Virus record (IMG/VR): IMGVR_UViG_3300042298_001435
Span: 1 to 23,080 of that record
DNA from: a virus
Length of the DNA: 23,080 bases
Strand: one strand, 5' to 3'
Shown here: positions 13,651 to 20,229 of the stretch, piece after piece
How positions within the stretch are numbered: position 1 is the first letter of the stretch
Layout of the letters: each line of letters opens with the position of its first letter
The notes under the pieces: generated by a model
The model's input: only the letters and a program-made list of their open reading frames with translations
What the model was told of the DNA's origin: nothing
Databases searched by the model: none
Program-made: the position numbers and the translations under genes

Positions 13651-13652
13651 TT

Positions 13653-13865
13653 ATGCAAGTAACATCGCAAACAAGTCCTAGTTTTTTAAAGTCTAAGACC
13701 GCAGAGGGATTAGTTAACTTGATGCGAGTTAATAACATAAAAAGAAAAATCTGGTTTAATTATCAGATCAATTTTGCAAACGGTTACTTTTATGCGTGGT
13801 TCCATGTTGAACTTGAACAGACGATAAAAGAGGAACTTGATGGCACTGTCAACCTCAATACATGA
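13653..13865 (+). CDS. Small protein after the capsid gene (70 aa)
   Basis: The frame opens with an ATG directly after the terminator T-tract and has no separate ribosome binding site. An internal ATG at 13721, after AGAGGG (13703-13708), would give a 47-aa product starting MRVNNIKRK. The C-terminal part looks like a beta-rich small domain (KIWFNYQINFANGYFYAWFHVELEQ) and is protein-like, so I think the frame is used, possibly from the internal start. It overlaps the next gene by 26 bases. Function unknown; the location suggests a head-associated protein. Confidence 0.5.
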   Translation: MQVTSQTSPSFLKSKTAEGLVNLMRVNNIKRKIWFNYQINFANGYFYAWFHVELEQTIKEELDGTVNLNT

Positions 13866-14214
13866 TAGGGAATTTACAAAATTTGAAGAGGTAAATTCAC
13901 AAACAACGGTTAGGGTAAAGACAGTTTCTAATCCATCTCCAAACGGCGCAGCAGTAACAGCAACCAAGGCGCTATCGACAACATTCCAATTAGCATCTGT
14001 TGGCGTTTCAAATCAAGCAAACAGGGCATTGCTAATTATGCAACCGTCTGGGGCATCTGCTAGATTTTCATTTTCACCGTCTGGAATACCAGCGTATAAT
14101 TTTCCAACAGCAAACCAACCATATATTTTAAACGTAGGGCCATCAGTGAACGTTTACATTGGATCATCATCAGGCACGCCTAACATAATATTGACAGAGG
14201 TTTCCCATGTCTGA
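13840..14214 (+). CDS. Small virion-type protein with HDREFTKF motif (124 aa)
   Basis: AGAGGAA precedes the ATG at 13840, which I prefer to the TTG one codon upstream. The N-terminus (SIHDREFTKFEE) is a motif I associate with many phage structural proteins. The rest is a beta-rich domain (TTFQLASVGVSNQANRALL, SARFSFSPSGIPAYNF, NVYIGSSSGTPNIILTEV) that resembles a small jelly-roll or decoration domain. It has no cysteine and no charged clusters. It is the first of a series of compact proteins between capsid and connector. It is likely a virion component, such as a decoration or fibre-base protein. Confidence 0.7.
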   Translation: MALSTSIHDREFTKFEEVNSQTTVRVKTVSNPSPNGAAVTATKALSTTFQLASVGVSNQANRALLIMQPSGASARFSFSPSGIPAYNFPTANQPYILNVGPSVNVYIGSSSGTPNIILTEVSHV

Positions 14215-14407
14215 TGGTCTATATAAAATAATGATTGATGAGGTTAATTCAAATTTAACCTACATTGGCAAGGCAGAACCTGGCACTCCGCTAAGTTCCT
14301 CTTTGTGGCAGATAATAACAATAACGCCAACAGGTGTTTTGAGCGCAGATGGGACAGATGAATTTATTAAAGTCTGGAATGATAGAGCAAGTTATTCATA
14401 TTCATAA
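14207..14407 (+). CDS. Small virion-type protein (66 aa)
   Basis: The ATG at 14207 overlaps the preceding gene by eight bases. The short beta-rich sequence has the pattern DEVNSNLTYIGKAEPGTP, a Trp in SSLWQIITIT, a DGTDEF turn and an ending KVWNDRASYSYS. I associate this pattern with a family of small phage proteins found near capsid and fibre genes. They have no known enzyme role and are presumed to be structural. The length is normal for that type. Confidence 0.7.
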   Translation: MSDGLYKIMIDEVNSNLTYIGKAEPGTPLSSSLWQIITITPTGVLSADGTDEFIKVWNDRASYSYS

Positions 14408-14418
14408 AGAGGTATTAA

Positions 14419-14823
14419 ATGAGCAAGTCCAACACAACCGAAAATGACACTTTAAAAATGCTACTAAAAGGAGTCGATCCTTCCTATAGAGGTAATGCAA
14501 ATATTTACTTAGCATTATTTACCGCCGATCCAGGCGAGGCAGGTTCACTTGCTGCCGAGGCCGATTATACAGGCTATGCAAGACAAACAATTATTAAATC
14601 ATCTGGTTGGACCGATGGCGGCAGCACATTTACTAATGCAAATTTAATTCAATTTCCACAGTGTACAGGCGGTTCAAATATTCTAACCCATTGCGCGCTA
14701 GTCGAAACATCGTCTGGCGCGGGCCAAGTGTTTTATAAAGGTGCATTAAACGCATCTTTGACCGTGCAAAACTTAGTGCAACCGCAATTTAGTATTGCAG
14801 CATTATCAGTGAGTGAGGATTAA
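14419..14823 (+). CDS. Conserved phage structural-type protein (134 aa)
   Basis: AGAGG precedes the ATG at 14419. The sequence has the pattern YLALFTADPGEAGSLAAE, DYTGYARQTI, TFTNANLIQFPQC and THCALVETSSGAG, typical of a phage family with a beta-sandwich layout often annotated as structural or fibre-related. The N-terminal 20 residues are a helical, charged lead (NTTENDTLKMLLKGV). It is probably on the virion, either at the head surface or in the fibre assembly. Catalytic motifs are absent. Confidence 0.75.
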   Translation: MSKSNTTENDTLKMLLKGVDPSYRGNANIYLALFTADPGEAGSLAAEADYTGYARQTIIKSSGWTDGGSTFTNANLIQFPQCTGGSNILTHCALVETSSGAGQVFYKGALNASLTVQNLVQPQFSIAALSVSED

Positions 14824-14824
14824 G

Positions 14825-14908
14825 ATGAGTAATCAAAAACCAATTATAGTGGAGCTTGGCTCTGTTCTAACTGGCGTTGGCGCTATAAAAAAGAAGGATA
14901 AAAAATAA
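14825..14908 (+). CDS. Very small protein (27 aa)
   Basis: The ATG at 14825 follows GTGAGGA (14813-14819), and the stop TAA at 14906-14908 shares one base with the next start (TAATG). The product, MSNQKPIIVELGSVLTGVG then AIKKKDKK, has a hydrophobic middle and a Lys-rich end. Ribosome binding site, tight packing between neighbours and a good amino-acid composition argue that it is a real gene. It might be a small virion peptide or an assembly factor. Confidence 0.6.
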   Translation: MSNQKPIIVELGSVLTGVGAIKKKDKK

Positions 14909-15765
14909 TGATTGTTACAGGTGACTTAGTTGATGCGGAATTATCGGGGAAGGTTATTTATACCTCATTCCGAAAATTACCCAATCAAGCATCTGCATCA
15001 AGAACTTGGTTTGATACATCTATGTCGCCTGGCTATCCGTCCGCTCAATATTATGCGGCCATACCATTAAACGCCACTGCTTTAAGTTATTCAGTAAATA
15101 AAGGAATTTTTAACGGTGGGAATGTTTCACCTAGTAAAAAATATTTGAGGCAAATTAGTATTTACGGAGGCAGTGCAAACTATCACCCGTCCAGCTGGAT
15201 TTTGTGCGATTATTTAATGTTCTATTCCTTCATTGATGAGTCAACGACTGACGAGCAAATGTTAACTACGTCAATACCATTGCCAAGGTATCCAGACGGA
15301 TTTGGCGTTAACATGATGGCGGTATCGTTAGGCGCTAGAACAGGCGGCCAAACTTTTACGGTTAAATATACCAACAGCGACGGAGTTACAGGCAGAGTTT
15401 CTAAATTGACTTTACAAAACACTGCATCTGTTACTGGGAATATTATTAATAGCCATACAACTAACAATGATCCAAATAGCTACGGGCCATTTATACCGCT
15501 GCAAGATGGCGACAAAGGCGTGCGAAAAATAGAATCTGTTACGATGAACGGCGTTGATATTGGACTTTTTGCGCTGGTATTAGTAAAAGTTATTTCATCA
15601 CAAAGCACATACGAGATAACAGCATTTAGCGAAATTGATTTTCTTGTAGATAAATCATTAGTGCCGGAAATAAAAGACGATGCATATTTGAATTTTTTAT
15701 GCCTTCCTGTTGGAAGTGTTTCGGGTAACCAATTTATAGGCGAATTAAAAACGGTATTTATATAG
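14908..15765 (+). CDS. Putative virion structural protein, paralogue A (285 aa)
   Basis: It starts at a one-base TAATG overlap with the 27-aa gene. The protein is beta-rich, with few charged clusters and no enzyme motif. It aligns over most of its length with the next gene: NATALSYSVNKG, IPLPRYPDG, FIPLQDGDKGVRKIES and PEIKDDAYLNFL all have counterparts there. Such proteins lie next to capsid genes in many phages and are thought to be head- or fibre-associated. It lacks the inserted domain of its partner. The DNA is AT-richer than the capsid gene. I infer a virion role from composition and place. Confidence 0.7.
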   Translation: MIVTGDLVDAELSGKVIYTSFRKLPNQASASRTWFDTSMSPGYPSAQYYAAIPLNATALSYSVNKGIFNGGNVSPSKKYLRQISIYGGSANYHPSSWILCDYLMFYSFIDESTTDEQMLTTSIPLPRYPDGFGVNMMAVSLGARTGGQTFTVKYTNSDGVTGRVSKLTLQNTASVTGNIINSHTTNNDPNSYGPFIPLQDGDKGVRKIESVTMNGVDIGLFALVLVKVISSQSTYEITAFSEIDFLVDKSLVPEIKDDAYLNFLCLPVGSVSGNQFIGELKTVFI

Positions 15766-15775
15766 AGGTATTTTT

Positions 15776-16924
15776 ATGGCCATTTCATCTTTAGATTCTT
15801 TAACAAATGCGATTACTAGCGGCAGATTTCATCGTCAAGATTGGAATAAAAACTTCCTTCCAACAGCTGCAGCAGTCGCAGGGGAATGGCATCATTTATT
15901 CAGAGGGACAGGCGCGCCTGGCGCGGATTCGGTGGCTAACACAGGGACAAACTTAGCATTTCAACCGTTGAGTTATTCAACAACCAATGCGACAGGAATT
16001 TATTCCGGCCCTGACGTTGGTCCAATGGATAAATATTTAATCAATTTGTCGGCAGGCTCAGGGGCATCAACCTCAATGCCTGCTGTTCTAATGTTGGTTG
16101 ATTTGGTTGGATTTTATCGAGTAACGACAGTAACAACCACAACGCTGCAATCATTTACAAATACATTGAATGTCAGCTACACATTTACCGCCGATGCATC
16201 AACAGATATTTGCACCCATGCATTTTATCAATTAAAAAATTATACCTGTGTTAGACTAACAACATCTGGGACACTGCCAGCAGGATTAGCAACAGCAACG
16301 GATTATTTTGTTATTTATTTATCGAACACAACCTGCAGACTTGCTACATCGTATGCAAACGCAGTGGCAGGAACATATATAAACATCACAGATGCCGGAA
16401 CAGGGACACATAATATTACAACTTTATTGCCACGTTATACCAATGGCGACAGAGTTAGAAAATTTGCATACAACACCAACGCAACGGCAATGGGCGCAGC
16501 AACTCCAACGCTTGATTTTAGATATACAAATACTTCATTCACCGGAAGCAGGGCGACTCCAGCTACATTGCCTACATGTAAATCTGGCGCAGCTAACGGA
16601 ACGGTTCTTTATTCAGGAGCGGGCGCAGGGAAGTATAATCCATTTGTCCCATTAGCCGCTGGTGATTCCGGTATTACATCTGTTGAATCAATTCAATTGA
16701 GCGCGTCCTATTTATCTGGCGAATTTAGTGTGATGTTATGTGTTCCAATCGTTACAATCCCTATGACAACAATCGGCGTCTGGTCAGAACGAGATTGCGT
16801 AAACCAAATGCCAAGTTTCCCAAAAATTGAAGATGGCGCCTGTTTGAGTTGGTTGTTAATGTCAGGCGCAAACACTCCAACAAACACTCCGTACTATGGA
16901 CACTTAGATATGGCTTGGAGCTAA
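15776..16924 (+). CDS. Putative virion structural protein, paralogue B with inserted domain (382 aa)
   Basis: The start at 15776 follows GAGG (15765-15768). Residues ~15-130 and ~215-382 match the previous gene: NLAFQPLSYS, LLPRYTNGDRVRKF, FVPLAAGDSGITSVES and PSFPKIEDGACLSWL. Residues ~131-214 are an insertion absent from paralogue A. It contains TFTADASTDICTH, TCVRLTTSGTLPAGLA and NITDAGTGTHNI, a repeat-type beta domain known from many phage tail-fibre and structural proteins. The conserved C-terminus ends in YYGHLDMAW. Together they suggest a surface-exposed virion protein that gained an extra, possibly binding, domain after duplication. Confidence 0.75.
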   Translation: MAISSLDSLTNAITSGRFHRQDWNKNFLPTAAAVAGEWHHLFRGTGAPGADSVANTGTNLAFQPLSYSTTNATGIYSGPDVGPMDKYLINLSAGSGASTSMPAVLMLVDLVGFYRVTTVTTTTLQSFTNTLNVSYTFTADASTDICTHAFYQLKNYTCVRLTTSGTLPAGLATATDYFVIYLSNTTCRLATSYANAVAGTYINITDAGTGTHNITTLLPRYTNGDRVRKFAYNTNATAMGAATPTLDFRYTNTSFTGSRATPATLPTCKSGAANGTVLYSGAGAGKYNPFVPLAAGDSGITSVESIQLSASYLSGEFSVMLCVPIVTIPMTTIGVWSERDCVNQMPSFPKIEDGACLSWLLMSGANTPTNTPYYGHLDMAWS

Positions 16925-16928
16925 TACC

Positions 16929-17621
16929 ATGAGTTTGATTGGCAATCATTCGCTGTTTATGAAAAATCCCAATAGAAATATTGGGACGGCCCAGTCAACG
17001 CTTAGAAGTAATTTTAATCAATCAGGCGCAGATCAAAACAGATTTATGCAATTCGATAAATTTGTTTGTCAACCAAACGGCTATCGTCCTCCGTACACTT
17101 ATGTCAATCCAAGGTCAGACGGTGGGTTAGCGTCAACAGGCAGAATAGAAGGCATTGCAGGATTATCAAGCGCCAATCTCGCAGGCGGCAGAAATGCTGA
17201 ATCAACAATTGTAGGCGCTGGTTCAATTGATTTTGCAAACATGATTTTAATTTTAGAGTTTGCATCAAACATGATTGGAACAGGCCAAATAAACAATGCG
17301 GCATTATCCGCAGCGGTATTTGGCGTTTGTTCTATATCAGGCAGTGCAACAGTAGACGCATACATAGGCGCAACAGTTAGCGCATTATGTTCAATATCAG
17401 GCGTAGGATCGTCGTCTGCAGGTATTAAAGGCCTTGCTGATTTGTCTGCTGATCTTGATCCATTTACGGAATTATCTCCGCAATCATTGGCAGATGCTGT
17501 CTGGAATGCTCTAAAAGATGATTATAATATTTCCGACACTATGGGCGAGGCATTAGCAAATGCTGTTGGAAGTGACACAAGTAAATTATTAACGGTTGCA
17601 AAATTTCTGGCATTAAAATGA
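16929..17621 (+). CDS. Ala/Gly/Ser-rich structural-type protein (230 aa)
   Basis: GGAG (16917-16920) precedes the ATG at 16929. The N-terminal 70 residues are polar (SLIGNHSLFMKNPNRN, FVCQPNGYRPPYTYVNPR). The middle, about residues 72-170, is a low-complexity Gly/Ala/Ser/Ile repeat (GRIEGIAGLSSANLAGG, GVCSISGSATV, ALCSISGVGSSS), suggestive of a repetitive beta or glycine-rich fibre. The C-terminus (SPQSLADAVWNALKDDYN) carries a DAVWN motif that I associate with phage fibre-like proteins. It sits between paralogue B and the connector gene. Structural role inferred, function not known. Confidence 0.65.
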   Translation: MSLIGNHSLFMKNPNRNIGTAQSTLRSNFNQSGADQNRFMQFDKFVCQPNGYRPPYTYVNPRSDGGLASTGRIEGIAGLSSANLAGGRNAESTIVGAGSIDFANMILILEFASNMIGTGQINNAALSAAVFGVCSISGSATVDAYIGATVSALCSISGVGSSSAGIKGLADLSADLDPFTELSPQSLADAVWNALKDDYNISDTMGEALANAVGSDTSKLLTVAKFLALK

Positions 17622-17628
17622 GGATTCT

Positions 17629-18318
17629 ATGATTTCAATACAAGCAAGATTTGAAAGTATAATTCAGCAATATGATAAAACAAGAATAGATGCCACAAAA
17701 TCATTTATTAGCACCGATCAAGGCGCCATCACTGTCGTAGAAATTAAACCAGAGGCCAGTGGATCATATATAACAGTAACAACAAATAAGTACCTTGATT
17801 GGGCATATGAAACGGCAGGGTTAAAAACTGCCACAATCAGAATAACTACATCAACAGGTTCACCAACAAGCACCACAAAGGACATAACTTTTGAAGTGGT
17901 AACGTCTGCTGCTGACCTTTTATTCTCGAATGATGAGGATTTAATAGCTCAACAAGACGACATACATAGACACTTAAGAGATGGCCGCGCAACATTCCTG
18001 GATAAACACAGAGAGAGTCAAAAAGAAATATTAGATGAGCTGGATCGCATGCGCGTATTTGCTAATGATGGGACCAAGCTAAGCAAAACCGATTTACATG
18101 ATGTTACAGAAATTAGAGATTGGTCAAAATATTTAACGCTGTACAGAATATTAAACTCAAATAAAAATGAAGTGGGCGACGTTTACGACGATAAAGCAAA
18201 ATCATTTCTTGATTTAGCAAAAAAAGCAATGGCAACATCATTGATTAGATTAAAAACTGACATAGTTGATTCACCGTCCACTGTTGACCTAAACTCTGGC
18301 AGATTAGTGAGGCGCTAA
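17629..18318 (+). CDS. Head-tail connector/adaptor-like protein (229 aa)
   Basis: TGAGGA precedes the ATG at 17629. The first ~95 residues are a beta-rich part (AITVVEIKPEAS, SYITVTTNKYLDWAYE, TTKDITFEVV). The rest is helical: DLLFSNDEDLIAQQDDIHRHLRDGR, a FLDKHRESQKEILDELDRM helix and DWSKYLTLYRILN. The C-terminal half has the shape of phage adaptor (head completion) proteins, which bind under the portal and create the tail docking site. Gene order supports this, as the tail terminator comes next with a one-base overlap (TAATG). The N-terminal beta part is unusual for an adaptor. Confidence 0.6.
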   Translation: MISIQARFESIIQQYDKTRIDATKSFISTDQGAITVVEIKPEASGSYITVTTNKYLDWAYETAGLKTATIRITTSTGSPTSTTKDITFEVVTSAADLLFSNDEDLIAQQDDIHRHLRDGRATFLDKHRESQKEILDELDRMRVFANDGTKLSKTDLHDVTEIRDWSKYLTLYRILNSNKNEVGDVYDDKAKSFLDLAKKAMATSLIRLKTDIVDSPSTVDLNSGRLVRR

Positions 18319-18758
18319 TGGCATTAAATATTTCAGACGTTAGACAATATTTAAGAGAACAGATCCTGACGGTTATTAGCGATGCCGTAGAAATTGATGA
18401 TCCGTTCGGGACTAAAGACGTTGCAATCTCTGAAATCAAGAAAGGTTTTAAAATCTATTTTGGAGAGACAACCATAGATTCAAGGGACGGCGGCTATTAC
18501 ATCGACACCATACCGACATTTATCCAGATATTTTTCCAAGAATCAGGTAGGTCAATTGACCAGTTTGATATGATATACAATAAGGCGCATGAGATAAAGG
18601 ACGCTGTGATGTGTCCAATTAATGCAAATAACAATATTGCATTTAATGGAATTTTAGGTAATTCTATTAGTGTTTTAGCAATGCCAACTAATGATCGCGG
18701 CTATGAGGCAACGATTTCATTAAACTGTTTACGCTACACAGATTATATACAGGAGTAA
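18318..18758 (+). CDS. Tail terminator-like protein (146 aa)
   Basis: The start overlaps the connector stop by one base. The protein has an alpha-beta layout typical of tail terminators: an N-terminal helix (VRQYLREQILTVISDAV), strands (FKIYFGETTIDS, TFIQIFFQES), a second helix (QFDMIYNKAHEIKDAV) and C-terminal strands ending in EATISLNCLRY. The length of 146 aa and the place immediately before the tail tube gene are as expected. A tail terminator ring caps the growing tail tube and joins it to the head. Identity rests mainly on layout and position. Confidence 0.7.
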   Translation: MALNISDVRQYLREQILTVISDAVEIDDPFGTKDVAISEIKKGFKIYFGETTIDSRDGGYYIDTIPTFIQIFFQESGRSIDQFDMIYNKAHEIKDAVMCPINANNNIAFNGILGNSISVLAMPTNDRGYEATISLNCLRYTDYIQE

Positions 18759-18763
18759 AAAAC

Positions 18764-19687
18764 ATGGGAACAAGTCAAAAAAGAATCGATGCAGTTTTAG
18801 AAGCCGCTACAGTTAGATATGGCAGGAAACATTGCCGTTCGGTTGACACAATCGCCGACACTGCTGGATCACTAAGCGGAGATTATTTTTTACTCTCCGC
18901 ATTTGGACCTAACTTGGACGCTGTTAATTATTATGTCTGGTATAACACAGGCGCATCTGTTGATCCTGCCATTGCTGGCCGTACTGGCATTGAAGTTGTA
19001 ATCGTGGCAAATGACACTGCTGCCGTTGTTGCGACTAAAACAAAAACAGAAATTGACAGCCATTCAGCATTTGTAATTAAAGTGATTGATCTAACAAACG
19101 ATGTTTTGACAATCGAAAATAAATATATGGGTGAACCAGCAACCGCCGACGGAGCTGGAACATCTGGATTTACAATTACAAATTTGCGCGAAGGCTCGGG
19201 AATGGACCTAGGCAAAACATCAGAGGCCATTGAAGTCTCAATTGAAACTCAAGTTGTAGAAATTAAATCAAACCAAACTGGCGAATTGGTTGCCGATGAA
19301 ATTATGCAAGGTAATGCTGCCACTGTTTCATTAACACTAATTGAAACAACCGCAGAGCGTTTGCAGATCATCATGGGCGAAGGCGCAGGCGACAGTGTGA
19401 CACCATCACTTGGAACGAAAGTTGTTGGTTTTGGCGAATCAAAACTTTTTGATTCTCTCGCAGATGAGGCAGGAATGCTGGTATTGCACCCTGTCCGATT
19501 GGCGGCATCTGACCGCAGCAGGGATATGGTCCTTTGGAAATGCGCTCCAAAACCACAGTCTATTAACTATGACGGTTCGGCACCACAACAATTATCAGTA
19601 GAATTTAAAGGTTACCTAGACGCTGGTAAAGATTCTAAAATTAATTTGATTGCATTTGGCGACTGGCATCAAGATTTGGAGGCATAA
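18764..19687 (+). CDS. Major tail tube protein with an inserted domain (307 aa)
   Basis: CAGGAG precedes the ATG at 18764. Residues ~145-307 have the tail tube pattern: GMDLGKTSEAIEVSIETQ, QTGELVADEIMQGNAATVSLTLIE, APQQLSVEFKGYLD. Residues ~27-141 differ. They include FLLSAFGPNLDAVNYYVWYN, GRTGIEVVIVANDTAAVVATK and VIDLTNDVLTIENKYMGEP, a phage domain also found in other structural proteins. It has probably been inserted into an N-terminal loop of the tube protein and would be displayed outside the tube. Tube subunits stack as hexamers around the tape measure. Confidence 0.8.
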   Translation: MGTSQKRIDAVLEAATVRYGRKHCRSVDTIADTAGSLSGDYFLLSAFGPNLDAVNYYVWYNTGASVDPAIAGRTGIEVVIVANDTAAVVATKTKTEIDSHSAFVIKVIDLTNDVLTIENKYMGEPATADGAGTSGFTITNLREGSGMDLGKTSEAIEVSIETQVVEIKSNQTGELVADEIMQGNAATVSLTLIETTAERLQIIMGEGAGDSVTPSLGTKVVGFGESKLFDSLADEAGMLVLHPVRLAASDRSRDMVLWKCAPKPQSINYDGSAPQQLSVEFKGYLDAGKDSKINLIAFGDWHQDLEA

Positions 19688-19690
19688 CCT

Positions 19691-19942
19691 ATGCTCGATT
19701 TACTTGATGAAAAATTGGATATTAAATTTAAGGGAGAGACATTCTCCCTTGAATATCCAACCAATGAGAGACTAGAAAAATTCCAAAAAGATAGCGTTGA
19801 AATGAGCGCCACAGTAACGGCCCTTGATTTAATTAAGGGCCTATTGTCTGATTGCGGATTAAGTGAAGAAAATTATAAAAAGATGAACCAAAAACACATT
19901 AACGCAATCTTTAATGATTTGTTAGGTATAAAAAAAAATTAA
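19691..19942 (+). CDS. Tail assembly chaperone, gpG-like (83 aa)
   Basis: It begins four bases after the tail tube stop; a GGAGG lies in that stop region (19678-19682). The protein is small and acidic, with a strand-helix start (DIKFKGETFSLEYPTNE) and helices rich in Leu and Asn, as in lambda gpG and relatives. It ends after an A9 run with GIKKN and a TAA at 19940-19942. A fraction of ribosomes should slip back one base on this run and make a longer gpGT protein (see 19691-20229). Such chaperones coat the tape measure until the tube forms. Confidence 0.8.
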   Translation: MLDLLDEKLDIKFKGETFSLEYPTNERLEKFQKDSVEMSATVTALDLIKGLLSDCGLSEENYKKMNQKHINAIFNDLLGIKKN

Positions 19943-20229
19943 GTGAGAATGTTATACGCCGCGCCGAGGTTGCTCACTTTTACGGTTGGACGCATAGAGA
20001 AGTGATGAAACTAGCTGTTGTAACATTTAATGAATATCATCAAGCAATAGAAGTGATTCGCAACCGTGAGATGTTATCGCAATTGGTTGTGGCGTCATAC
20101 CCTCATGTAGTTGATGCCGACAGAGAAAAATCTCGCAAACAAATTTCAAAAATTGCATTCCCTAATGAGAAAAAGAAAGTCAAAACGTTTGACGATTTTG
20201 CGGTTATGGTGAACAAATGGCAGAATTAA
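19691..20229 (+). CDS. Tail assembly chaperone gpGT, made by -1 frameshift (about 179 aa)
   Basis: The frame of the -1 product is open from the A run at 19930-19938 to a TGA-free end at 20229. It continues as KKKLSENVIRRAEVAHFYGW, then HREVMKLAVVTFNEYHQAIE and ends VMVNKWQN. No good start codon serves this region alone; the first ATG (20005) cuts it at a place that loses the conserved FYGW segment. The layout, short G protein then extended T part before the tape measure, is the classic siphophage arrangement. The product links the chaperone bound to the tape measure with tail tube subunits. Confidence 0.78.
19930..19979 (+). other. -1 programmed frameshift site with downstream hairpin
   Basis: A slippery A AAA AAA (19930-19936, within nine A) lies in the gpG frame. 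After a four-base spacer, AAGTGAG (19941-19947) pairs perfectly with CTCACTT (19973-19979), a 7-bp stem with a 25-base loop. The zero-frame stop is at 19940-19942. Slippery run, hairpin and an open -1 frame together are strong evidence. Confidence 0.82.
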
